From assembly GCF_000209165.1 (NCBI RefSeq), contig NC_009044.1:310001-374000 (forward strand): DNA of 64,000 bases. The letters are read 5' to 3'. This stretch comes from Scheffersomyces stipitis CBS 6054. Lineage: Eukaryota; Ascomycota; Pichiomycetes; Serinales; Debaryomycetaceae. The notes under the pieces were generated by a model that worked only from the letters and a program-made list of their open reading frames with translations, ran no database searches and was not told the origin of the DNA. Shown here one piece after another: positions 52,114-61,122 of this stretch. Positions within the stretch are counted from its first letter, which is position 1; every line of letters begins with the position of its first letter. The position numbers and the translations under genes are program-made.

Positions 52114-53688
52114 TTATACAAATGTGCCAAAAGGTGTAGGTTCCCAGTCGCTATGAGGTTCAAGAATGTAAATCTTGGGGGGTTTATCTGTAACTGGCTC
52201 TTCAGAAACCTTTGCTCTTTTGGCTACAGGAAGCTCTGCCTCTGGTAGTTTATGCTTGACAGTTCCGAGAATGTCATCAACAGTTGGAAGTGCAGCCAAC
52301 AGCTTAGCACTCTTGCATAGGGATTCTGCGTAATCAACAAGGGAATCAAACCTTGACTTATTTTCGCTATTATAGACATTATTCAATTTGTTGTTGTTTT
52401 TAATGAGATCTCGCACCTTACAGTAGACCACATTTTGATGTTCAAACAGATCCAAATTGTCTACTTTAGTTTGGCCCAAGATTTCGTCTGCCTTGATAAG
52501 CAAGTATGCAAGAAGTTCGTTTCTTGAAGACAATCTTTTGTGTATGTCTTCATTTTCCGTAGCCAATTCTGGCGAAACAACAAATTCAAAGTCTTTAGAG
52601 AATTCAGCAGAAACAATCATTTCAAACAAAACACCTATCCATTCTATAAGTTGAATATACTCAAAATCGTGTTTCAACTTCAACTCCAATCTTGGATACA
52701 AATCACATCTTATGCCTAAGCCGTCATCGTTTCTTAAAGCACTCGCTATGACTAGCCATAAGTATATCTGAAAATTTAAACCAAGCTCCTGTATCAACGG
52801 CTTAAAGAGTTTCACAAGAAGGGGATTGAACTTGAGCTTTCCTTCTTTGCTTGATATCTTATCATTGTTGTATATCAAGTTGTTCTTGAAAACAAGTTGA
52901 GTCGCAAGCACCTCGTCTCCACTAAAATGGTCTGACAGTTTATGTGGAATGTCCGATATCGATTTGATATACCGCACAGCCTTGTTGTACTTAATGGCAG
53001 ATTCACTTGAGCTATCCCCATACTTATAAATATGGTCCAAATCAGATTTCCGGATCTTCTTGTACGTTTTCAAGTTGTTTAACAACTGAGTACTTGTTAT
53101 TATAGACTCCAAATCAGTTTGTATTTCTGCCAAATGCTTAAGCATCTTTTCTGATAACTCTGAAATATCTTCCTCATCACCATCGTCAAATTCATCATCC
53201 TCTATATGGCACCAATAGTTGTCATAGAGCCAGTTCAAAGCCCTGGTACAGGCTATTCTCAACATGACAAGGGAAGGAAGACTCTCATGTGTTCCCATGT
53301 GTCGCAATTCGACAAAAAATCCTGGTAAACCGAGATTCTTCGCCAACTGATGTAGGGGAATTGCGAAATTGGCCTTTTGAAACGGATCCAAGAGTCCATT
53401 CACAAACCTGATAATAGCCATAGTGTAAGACATCTGAAGTATATTAGAGTCCTTGGCTCCACGATCATCTTCTAAACATATTGAAGTCAAGAATGAGGTT
53501 GCTTCGATGCCGTGTGGTAACCTACCACGTGATCCCAAGGCTCTTACTCTCTGAATGGCTCGAAATCGAAAATCTCGTCCAGCCTCAACATCAAAGTTGT
53601 AGAACCAATCCTTGAGAATCTTTAAGTCCTCAACTGTCTTATAGGAGACAACCACAGGGTTCCCTTTCTTGGACTTCCGAGGAGCCAT
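52114..53688 (-). CDS. LAS1: Pre-rRNA ITS2 endoribonuclease Las1
   Basis: The 524-aa protein contains the HEPN nuclease motif of Las1: LRHMGTHESLPSL, with Arg129, His130 and His134 forming the RHxxxH centre. Upstream blocks LKDWFYNFD, RFRAIQRVRALGSRG and YTMAIIRFVNGLLDPFQKANFAIPLHQL (read in parts) are strongly conserved. The extreme C-terminus DWEPTPFGTFV matches the conserved tail that docks on Grc3. Las1-Grc3 cuts and phosphorylates at the C2 site of ITS2 in 60S ribosome maturation. The middle is less conserved and contains acidic patches. A frame without ATG lies just upstream. Confidence 0.95.
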   Translation of the reverse strand: MAPRKSKKGNPVVVSYKTVEDLKILKDWFYNFDVEAGRDFRFRAIQRVRALGSRGRLPHGIEATSFLTSICLEDDRGAKDSNILQMSYTMAIIRFVNGLLDPFQKANFAIPLHQLAKNLGLPGFFVELRHMGTHESLPSLVMLRIACTRALNWLYDNYWCHIEDDEFDDGDEEDISELSEKMLKHLAEIQTDLESIITSTQLLNNLKTYKKIRKSDLDHIYKYGDSSSESAIKYNKAVRYIKSISDIPHKLSDHFSGDEVLATQLVFKNNLIYNNDKISSKEGKLKFNPLLVKLFKPLIQELGLNFQIYLWLVIASALRNDDGLGIRCDLYPRLELKLKHDFEYIQLIEWIGVLFEMIVSAEFSKDFEFVVSPELATENEDIHKRLSSRNELLAYLLIKADEILGQTKVDNLDLFEHQNVVYCKVRDLIKNNNKLNNVYNSENKSRFDSLVDYAESLCKSAKLLAALPTVDDILGTVKHKLPEAELPVAKRAKVSEEPVTDKPPKIYILEPHSDWEPTPFGTFV

Positions 53689-54677
53689 TATGAGACATAA
53701 GGTTTAAGGGAGATATTGGTAGCTTTGACGGTGAAAAGTTGAATCAATGAGATTTCTAGTTCTTGCTTGCGATGGTCAAGAGTGATCACATGATCAAAAA
53801 TCATGTGCAACTTTTGATAGCTCGGGTATTTTCCATACATTTGAGAGCATGGAAGAAATCACCGAAGCCCAAGAGGGCGTCTTTGTGTTGTAGAAGCTGA
53901 GAGAATTTGGTTGGGGAAATCACAACATTTATACCCACATATTGGAAATATTGGAAAGAAAGAACTGCAAATTCCTGTTGATACTTTTTCAATCTTGTGT
54001 AGATCTCTTGATCTAAGAGACGTGCTTCTTCACTAGTACGGTCGTGTAACCTTCCATCTTAGCTTTAACTCTCACGTGAAGTCGAAAAGTACCATGATAA
54101 TGCCGATGTTCCTGTACTGATAATTATACGACAAATTATCATGTGCTTTAAGAACAATATTAGTGGACAGGAAAGTTGGAGATACGAAAGACTAGCAGGG
54201 CAGAAGAGACACGTGAAAATACAATCACAAGCCAAGTCCACATTCTTGGAGGAGAAAACCAGTAGCTATACGTTTTTGTATATCTCCATATATGAAATTA
54301 TATTGCCGTCTTTGTGCCACACCACGACACTTAACGAGCTAGCCATATCCTTCACGAATCAGAGTGGAGTGCAGCCGAGTACACTTTGCCCCGCAGAATA
54401 TCTCAGATTATGAAAGAGGAATTTCACTACTTAATGAAATAAAAATCCGTCTTCACTATATATCCACCTACAACAATTTGAAAAGTGTAGAGTATTTCCG
54501 GGAGATCCCATAATAACTGTTGCTTCCAACCCTCTACATTTGCATATTTATTCATTTGAACAGTTCGCTTGAAGGCTATTCTAAACATTGTCACAACTTC
54601 ATTCTCTTATAAAGCAGGTTCGTTTTTCAGAGAATTTGATACATTTTTGTCATATTTGTCACTAAACACGTTACACC
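53689..54677. promoter_or_regulatory. LAS1/TES copy 1 divergent spacer
   Basis: This spacer contains the ATG-less frame, two E-boxes (54073-54078, 54210-54215) and TATAAA at 54606-54611, about 70 bp upstream of TES copy 1. No CCTCGG or CCGAGG was found here, unlike the other TES spacers. Confidence 0.45.
53801..54058 (-). CDS. Protein-like open frame without ATG; possible exon or broken gene
   Basis: A stop-to-stop frame of 85 codons reads DGRLHDRTSEEARLLDQEIY at its start and continues with KKYQQEFAVLSFQYFQYVGI. It has a charged helix followed by a hydrophobic stretch and looks translated, but its only Met is near the end. The nearest ATG (54057-54055) is in another phase. TACTAG followed by CTCTTAG at the frame's 5' part may be a weak intron end. 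No family recognised. Confidence 0.28.
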   Translation of the reverse strand, partial: DGRLHDRTSEEARLLDQEIYTRLKKYQQEFAVLSFQYFQYVGINVVISPTKFSQLLQHKDALLGFGDFFHALKCMENTRAIKSCT

Positions 54678-55829
54678 ATGGACCAACTCGAAGAGAAGTA
54701 CAACCGTGGATTTCGCCATATTGAGGATTTCGAGGAAGCCTTCAGAGTGGTCAGGGTTGAAGAAGATCGCTACGTAGGCGCCCATCGCTTGGAATTACCT
54801 ATGATAGGAGCCAGAGGTGTCTATGGTGGGCACACGGCTGCTCAGTCGCTCTTGGTGGGTATTCGATGCGTTCGGGATGATCCTTCCAGAGCGGACTTTC
54901 TTCCGGAGCTGTTTCATATGTACTTTATTGCTGCGGGGGATCCGAGGGTTCCTATGAGCTACGAGGTTGCAAAGCTATACGACGACGAGAACATGTCGAA
55001 ACGGTCTATTAAGGTTATTCAGAAAGGTAGAGTGAGAAGCAATGTGCTTGTCACCATGGTAAAGCCTGGATACAAGACGCAGAAGGCAGTAGATATCGCC
55101 ATGCCTGTGCCTCCGCTCCAGCTCAAATACCCGGATCCAAACAAATTGTACCAGGTTCACCACACCGGATATGTGAGAAATGCCTATAGCGACGAATTTG
55201 TAGACTACTCATTGTGTCCCGAGGAAGATGCGTTGTATCCAGCAGAAAGGTGGATTACGGTTTTCAGCGGTATTCGGAATCAGCCTGAACCAGGAAAGGA
55301 GAACGAATTCGATGAGTTAGAAGAGGTAATAGTCGACTCTAAAGGCAAAGAGATGAAGTCTACAAAGAAAATCATGAGACCTCACAACCAGCAATCTTTC
55401 AAAGACCCTACGAATAACTACGTAGCTCTAGCAGATCTTTCCGACTCAGCTTTGTTAACCACAATGGCCAGAGTCTTACACTTGCCTTGGAATCCTACAG
55501 AGGACCATCCTTTTGAAGAGATTGACCACTCCAAGAATGCTATGTCGATCATGCCAATTACGCTTAATGCCCTTCATTTATTCCACTACAACGCCATGTC
55601 TCTCGACCACCATATCTACTTCCACAACGATAACATCGGCGAAGACATCAAGTCGTACGACGCGGTCAAGGATTGGCTTTGTTTAACCTACCAGATGACT
55701 AGACACCGTAACAGCAGAACTCTTGTGCGCGGTTTCATGTACAACAAGAAACACCAATGTGTGGCTACCATTATCCAGGAGGGATTGACCATCATGCACG
55801 ATAGTGTCCCGGAGAAGGTAAAGTTGTGA
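54678..55829 (+). CDS. TES: Acyl-CoA thioesterase (TesB/ACOT8 type II family), copy 1
   Basis: The 383-aa double-hotdog protein hydrolyses acyl-CoA to free acid and CoA. The N-terminal hotdog has ARGVYGGHTAAQSL (45-58). The catalytic triad expected from TesB/ACOT8 is present as Asp256 (DLSDSALL), Ser308 (MSLDHHIYFH) and Gln367 (IIQEGL). The conserved Ser of the PHSLHSYF motif is encoded by CTG at 54909 (codon 78), showing CTG=Ser. An insertion with acidic and Lys-rich residues lies at about 205-250. The C-terminus is VKL, a weak match to PTS1. It is the most diverged of the four copies. Confidence 0.92.
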   Translation: MDQLEEKYNRGFRHIEDFEEAFRVVRVEEDRYVGAHRLELPMIGARGVYGGHTAAQSLLVGIRCVRDDPSRADFLPELFHMYFIAAGDPRVPMSYEVAKLYDDENMSKRSIKVIQKGRVRSNVLVTMVKPGYKTQKAVDIAMPVPPLQLKYPDPNKLYQVHHTGYVRNAYSDEFVDYSLCPEEDALYPAERWITVFSGIRNQPEPGKENEFDELEEVIVDSKGKEMKSTKKIMRPHNQQSFKDPTNNYVALADLSDSALLTTMARVLHLPWNPTEDHPFEEIDHSKNAMSIMPITLNALHLFHYNAMSLDHHIYFHNDNIGEDIKSYDAVKDWLCLTYQMTRHRNSRTLVRGFMYNKKHQCVATIIQEGLTIMHDSVPEKVKL

Positions 55830-56618
55830 AGGGACAAGTGAGACTCAATAAGTAGACTTCTTCTAATATAGCTTATATATGGTTCTGGTCACGTGAATAT
55901 CTACAATTTGGCGATATCCGACCTCATCAGAACGAGTCCAGGAGAATCTGGCTTTAGCACTGTTTATTGACGAAACGCATTAATACAAAGATTCAGAACA
56001 GTCGCAGCAAGCGTGTAGTATATGGTGCAATACGATTTACGAGGCTAGAGACTTCATCAAGGAATATCTCGTCATTTCAGACAATGACTGGTATAGCCCC
56101 AGCTGACGATAATTCACTGGGTGCTTGAGAGCACGTGACTCGTATGTACGGAAGTGGCGAGAGCAATTGTGCTCTCACTTTCGGCACATCTCCGCACACC
56201 CAGATGTTTCTATGGAGGAATCATACGAGCAGAGAACCTCGGATCTTCGGGGCTATTTCTTTTGTTTCGATTTAAATCCACGGCAGGGTTTGTATGCTCT
56301 CAATATATAAAGAAGCGAATATAACGATAAGAGAAAATGGGGTTTTTCTTCTGATTTTATATAGTTGACTGATAGACAAAAGTATTGATAGTTCACTTCG
56401 ATACAGAGTACATTGTGAGGATCAATTGAAAAATAGATACTGAATTTGAGAGCTTGGTTATCAGTTCTACACTCAGATAAGGCTTTGAATTTTGATAAAC
56501 AACCATCATAAATTTTTCAGCCTAAGCTTTCGTTAGAAAATTTCGTCGAGATTTTTTCGATAAGAATACAAACACTTCAATCGTAATTCCAAAGCCTTCA
56601 CATTTTTCACAGTTCAAG
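55830..56618. promoter_or_regulatory. TES copy 2 upstream region
   Basis: CCTCGG at 56237-56242 is 377 bp upstream of the ATG. E-boxes are at 55890-55895 and 56132-56137. TATATAAA is at 56303-56310. No gene seen. Confidence 0.45.
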
Positions 56619-57623
56619 ATGGCAGAAGTTTCCGCCAGGACTGAAGCAACCCACAGATTGAAGAAGAATTTTTCTGTTCGTCAAGTCTCTGGGCCAGACA
56701 GCAGTGTTTTAGAGTATGAAGGGCTAGTTCCATTGCTGAAACCAGCTCCTACTTCCAGAGGTGTATACGGAGGAAACTTGTGTGCACAAGCTTTGGTTGT
56801 GGCTATGGAATCTGTTTCAGCCTCCGAGGACTTCGTTCCTCATTCGTTGCATTCGTACTTTGTCAAGGCTGGTGTCGACTCTGTTCCCTGTTCCTTCCAA
56901 GTCGAAAAGTTGAACGACGGTAAGAATTTTGCTAATAGACTTATCAGAGTATTACAGAATGGAGAGTTGAAGTATATTGTCATGGTCAGTTTAACCAAGA
57001 GGAACTCTATCGACAAAGCTAGAAAGGAATACGTCAACAACAACAAGAAGCCATTTCCGTTTGAATTCCAGACATCCGTTTCACCTACGTTCTACAAGTA
57101 TAAGGCTAGCGAACTTGAGGTTAACCGAGGCTTTGATCACAGCGGCTTGTTAGAACATAAGTTCCCACCCAATTTTGTGGATCACGAGTTGAGCGCTGAC
57201 GAGCACTTGAAGTCACCTGGTGAACGTGACATCTCCTTCTATATCAGGTTAAGGGAAGAAGAGAAATTGGAGAGCAAATACAGATATGCTGGTTTCGGCA
57301 TGCTAAGTGACTCAGTCTATTTGACGGCTTTGTCACGGGTCTTGCATTTGCCCAAGTTACCCAGTGGATTGCCCATTAGTCCTACTGGAGGAAAAGAACC
57401 CTACTTTTTCTCTGTATCATTGGACCATTCTATCTACTTCCACGATGACAACTTCGATCCCACAGAGTGGTCGTTTGTCAACTTCAGGGCTCCTAGATTC
57501 AGCAACAATAGAGTGTTGTTGCAGGCTGGTTACTACGACAAAAAGGGCAAGTTGTACGCCTCGATTGTTCAAGAGGGATTGGTATTTTTCAAGGAGGGTG
57601 TGGAGCACAAGGCCAAGTTATAG
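56619..57623 (+). CDS. TES: Peroxisomal acyl-CoA thioesterase, copy 2
   Basis: The 334-aa type II thioesterase has the RGVYGGNLCAQAL and PHSLHSYFVKAG motifs of the first hotdog. Its triad is Asp231 (MLSDSVYL), Ser267 (VSLDHSIYFHDD) and Gln318 (IVQEGL). The C-terminal AKL is a canonical PTS1, so it should act in peroxisomes, probably to free CoA and release acids during beta-oxidation. Codon 40 is CTG where copy 4 has CAG (PLxKPA), consistent with a polar Ser. It follows copy 1 head-to-tail with 789 bp between them. Confidence 0.94.
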   Translation: MAEVSARTEATHRLKKNFSVRQVSGPDSSVLEYEGLVPLLKPAPTSRGVYGGNLCAQALVVAMESVSASEDFVPHSLHSYFVKAGVDSVPCSFQVEKLNDGKNFANRLIRVLQNGELKYIVMVSLTKRNSIDKARKEYVNNNKKPFPFEFQTSVSPTFYKYKASELEVNRGFDHSGLLEHKFPPNFVDHELSADEHLKSPGERDISFYIRLREEEKLESKYRYAGFGMLSDSVYLTALSRVLHLPKLPSGLPISPTGGKEPYFFSVSLDHSIYFHDDNFDPTEWSFVNFRAPRFSNNRVLLQAGYYDKKGKLYASIVQEGLVFFKEGVEHKAKL

Positions 57624-58803
57624 AGTAGGGTATTTATCCAGAATATTTATTAGTATGCGAAGAAAATGGCGGAACGTAGAATAGAGAGATTGAAGAGTAG
57701 ATAATTTTTGGAATAAAAAGCATAGTCAATAGAGAATAAAGTAGAGAATTGGAAGGGTAATACAGAATTCTCCAATGGGCACCCATATATGTACATCAAT
57801 TCTAGAAGCAGAAGCAGAAGCAGGAGCTGAAGCAGAAACAGAAGCTGAAAAAAACGGTATTTGGCTTTTAATTGCGTTCCTGTGAATTGAGTATTTCTGG
57901 CTTAATCAGCAATCCGTCAAGTGATGTGGCCAGTAGGGGCAACTTCATATGCTTTTCTATACGATTCTGTATGCGATGAGATGATCCATGTGAAAGTGCA
58001 GACTAAGGCGCGATAACTAATTATCACCTTTTGGGTGCGAAAGTGAGAGCACGAGCCGTCAAATGATCCCGCCAGCTTGCCATCAGCTGTTAGACTAGAG
58101 AATGCCGAATACTCTGTTAGACACACAAGCTGTAGCTAGGAATGGTTCAGATTGTGAAGAGCTCGGGAAAAAAGACAATTTTTGGGAGCTGTCGGAGCTT
58201 CAGAACTCCGAGAAGACCCCATCTTAACTTCAGCTCACACCAGCATTGTAGATCTGACTTTGTAGATACCTCCAGGCTCCTCCATGTTAGTCTCCTACGC
58301 CATGGCCATACGCAACTGTTCCTCCGTGGCTAGCTCCTACGCTCCGTGCATTTCTCCACTATAACTCTTCGGTGCATCTTAGTGTACAAAGCCATTTGTG
58401 ATAAGCCCGTCCTCTTTAACCGAGGTTATCAACTGTGGTGCAGGTTTACGGTGGCAGGGTGTGAACCTCTGGCACTATATAATCTGGCCCAGAGTCGTCT
58501 TTGAATTAAGCTTCCTATGTGCTGCTACTTATCAGATACTTGCCAGATTCTCATCTCATAATTGTGGACGTTTATTGTTCTTCGAATTTTTCATTGCTCA
58601 TCGCTCCATTTTCTAGTTTGAATCGTGCAGATCATCCTCGGCTTATAATTTGTCGTACCTCTTAGAAATCCACCAGATTCCAGTAGAAGTGATCCAAACT
58701 TATTGATAAGACCAATTTTCCTTACATATACCAATATCCATATATCCGTCAAGCAGCAAAGCTCTGACACCATTCCAAGACTTAATTACAACATACATAC
58801 ACA
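57624..58803. promoter_or_regulatory. TES copy 3 upstream region, with a hexanucleotide repeat
   Basis: Two fatty-acid-type elements face each other: CCGAGG at 58420-58425 and CCTCGG at 58636-58641, the latter 163 bp upstream of the ATG. A degenerate (GAAGCA)n tract lies at 57804-57850. No gene seen. Confidence 0.5.
57804..57850. repeat. Degenerate GAAGCA hexanucleotide repeat
   Basis: About eight AGAAGC/GGAGCT-like units lie in the spacer after TES copy 2. It is a simple-sequence repeat with no coding frame. Confidence 0.8.
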
Positions 58804-59868
58804 ATGGTTACCTTAGAAGAGCTTCAGAGAAACGTCTACGATAAGGACAACATTTCCAAACTTGAAGCCAAGTTCGAGTTGATTGAACAAACCAGCGATT
58901 CCCGAGTTTCAATCTACAACGGTAGATACCCATTACAGCCTTTCAGGGACGACCAAAGAGGAGTATACGGAGGTGAGTTCGTGAGTCAGGGTGTCTTAGC
59001 TGCCTGGAAGACATTGTCAGACCCCGAACTCACTCCACATTCGTTACATGGCTACTTCGTCAAAGCCGGGTCGAATAACTCTGTCGTCAGATGGGAAGTT
59101 GAAAATGTCAGTGACGGAAGAAACTTTGCTAACCGTTTGCTCAGGGCATTTCAAACACATACAGATGTTTTAGTATTCACCCTTCAAGTGTCTTTTACCA
59201 AGAATAACGACGGTGTCAAGAGAAGGGAGGTGTATGAAGAACAGCTTGCTAAAGGTGTAGAAAACATCAGGTCCATTCCATTTCTGTTTCAGAAGGTTCC
59301 CAACCCTCTTTTCTACCAGTTCAAGGACAATATTGATTCTTTGCCATCCATCGAACATACCCATGAATTCATGACTCATGCATTTACTCCAGATGCTTTC
59401 CGTCTGCCAAAAGTTTTGAACCATGAAACTATCGGGAGCAGGCAATTAGGGTTATTTGCCAAGATCAACGAGGACCCTTCTCTCGCTACAGACAAGATCA
59501 AGAGCAAGTACACTGCTGCACTCTATTTGAGTGATTCCTTGTTTATCACCTTGGTTATGTCAGCAGTTGGTGTGGCCATATCTGAGGAAGAAAAGAATTT
59601 TTTCAGAGTGAGTCTTGACCACGCTGTGTATTTCCACGATCTGAATTTCGATGCGAGGGATTGGTTGTTCATCGACTTCAAGTTTCCATCCATGGGCAAC
59701 GACAGAGCGTTGGTGTTGTGTAACTTTTATACCTTGGATGGGCGTTTGGTTTTCAGTGTTAACCAGGAGTTCTTGTGTTTCTTCCCCAAGAAGATCATCG
59801 ACAAGTCCAACTCATTGCATGAGAAATATCTTGCTGCCCAGAATAGCCAGGAGTCAGCCAAGTTGTAA
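58804..59868 (+). CDS. TES: Peroxisomal acyl-CoA thioesterase, copy 3
   Basis: The 354-aa type II thioesterase has RGVYGGEFVSQGV and PHSLHGYFVKAG in the first hotdog. Triad residues are Asp244 (YLSDSLFI), Ser270 (VSLDHAVYFH) and Gln321. Around the Gln the usual VQEG is VNQEF, so the following Gly is replaced by Phe. The C-terminus SAKL is a strong PTS1. Two CCTCGG-type sites lie in its promoter. The chain-length preference cannot be told from sequence. Confidence 0.93.
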   Translation: MVTLEELQRNVYDKDNISKLEAKFELIEQTSDSRVSIYNGRYPLQPFRDDQRGVYGGEFVSQGVLAAWKTLSDPELTPHSLHGYFVKAGSNNSVVRWEVENVSDGRNFANRLLRAFQTHTDVLVFTLQVSFTKNNDGVKRREVYEEQLAKGVENIRSIPFLFQKVPNPLFYQFKDNIDSLPSIEHTHEFMTHAFTPDAFRLPKVLNHETIGSRQLGLFAKINEDPSLATDKIKSKYTAALYLSDSLFITLVMSAVGVAISEEEKNFFRVSLDHAVYFHDLNFDARDWLFIDFKFPSMGNDRALVLCNFYTLDGRLVFSVNQEFLCFFPKKIIDKSNSLHEKYLAAQNSQESAKL

Positions 59869-61122
59869 GACTGGTGGAATTTGTCAGACTGCAAGTCGTC
59901 GATATAGAATTTATTTACATATTTATTTGCTGCTCGATATAACGTATAGATGAATGATCCATGTGTAGCAACTGTAGAAATAGGAATATTTGTCATAAAT
60001 AATGGTGTAGAGTCAAAGCCGTGCAACTTCTGGAGGAGTCCTAGAAAGCTTATCCACTTTTTGCACCCAATGCGACAAGAAAATATTGCTTAACGGAACA
60101 ATGTACCAGAAAGAAAGGATACAGCCGGACAGACACCGGACATAATCAAGATTCCGCTCAAGAACTCTCGGCCGATGACATCAACACGGCTGTAAATATG
60201 TTCTTCAGAAGTGGGTATAGTCCTCACGACACTATATTAATTCTCCACTTGAGCCGAAGAGTCCAGCATTTCTGCCTTGGGCCGAGCCCCTCGGTCCACA
60301 AGATCAAACCGAACCCCACGCTTGAGGAGTACAAAATTAAGGACGGCTTAAACCCACTACTCTGTCGTATATGGGAACACGAAATAAGAAAATAACTACG
60401 AATATGTGGATGAGATGTAAGTGAAAGTACGAACATCACAAAATATGGAAGAAAGGTTACACCGAGAGAGTGCTACAAATTTCCTTTTTCCGTTACTGTG
60501 AGGAGGTTTCTTTTCGGAATCCTCCAGCGTAGGACCAACGGAATAAACGTCTCCTTCCAAAGACTAGAATACTGATCTTAGACACATACTGTACTGAGCT
60601 CTATAAAAAGTAGCTCTCTGTCTCTGGCAATCCAGATATTAACATTGTTCGAACTCGAATCACAGCTCCTCAGTGAGTGACAACTTAAATCTGGATTGTG
60701 GAGACCGTCTTGTGAATTTCCATTTCCCCATGCCGGAATTTCTGGGGTCAATATATAAGCTGTCGTCGGCATCTTGGATAAGAAAATAGATGCAAGGGTC
60801 GAATTTCCGTTGGGGTATTAGTAAATATCGAAACACTGATATATAATTGCTCATTTCGTATCTATCGATTTCTGAGATATCGTTTATTGCTGGTACTATC
60901 TCATCCTTGCATTACTGTTCACCAATAACAAATACGTGAATATCTGATTTTCCGAAATCAAAAATTTATTTGTTAGACTACAACAGACGAACCTGCTAGT
61001 AGTATCACATTCGGACACTTCTCCAAGAGCTTCCGAATAACGTTGTCTGATTTGAAGTTTTCGCAGATCTACACTCACTTTCTCAGAACGCCCATCCTCA
61101 TATTTCTGTATTTGCTTCATTA
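59869..61122. promoter_or_regulatory. TES copy 4 upstream region
   Basis: This 1.25-kb spacer has CCTCGG at 60289-60294, 829 bp upstream of the ATG. A 65-codon frame at 60198-60395 has no protein-like character. No tRNA or repeat was recognised. Confidence 0.45.
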
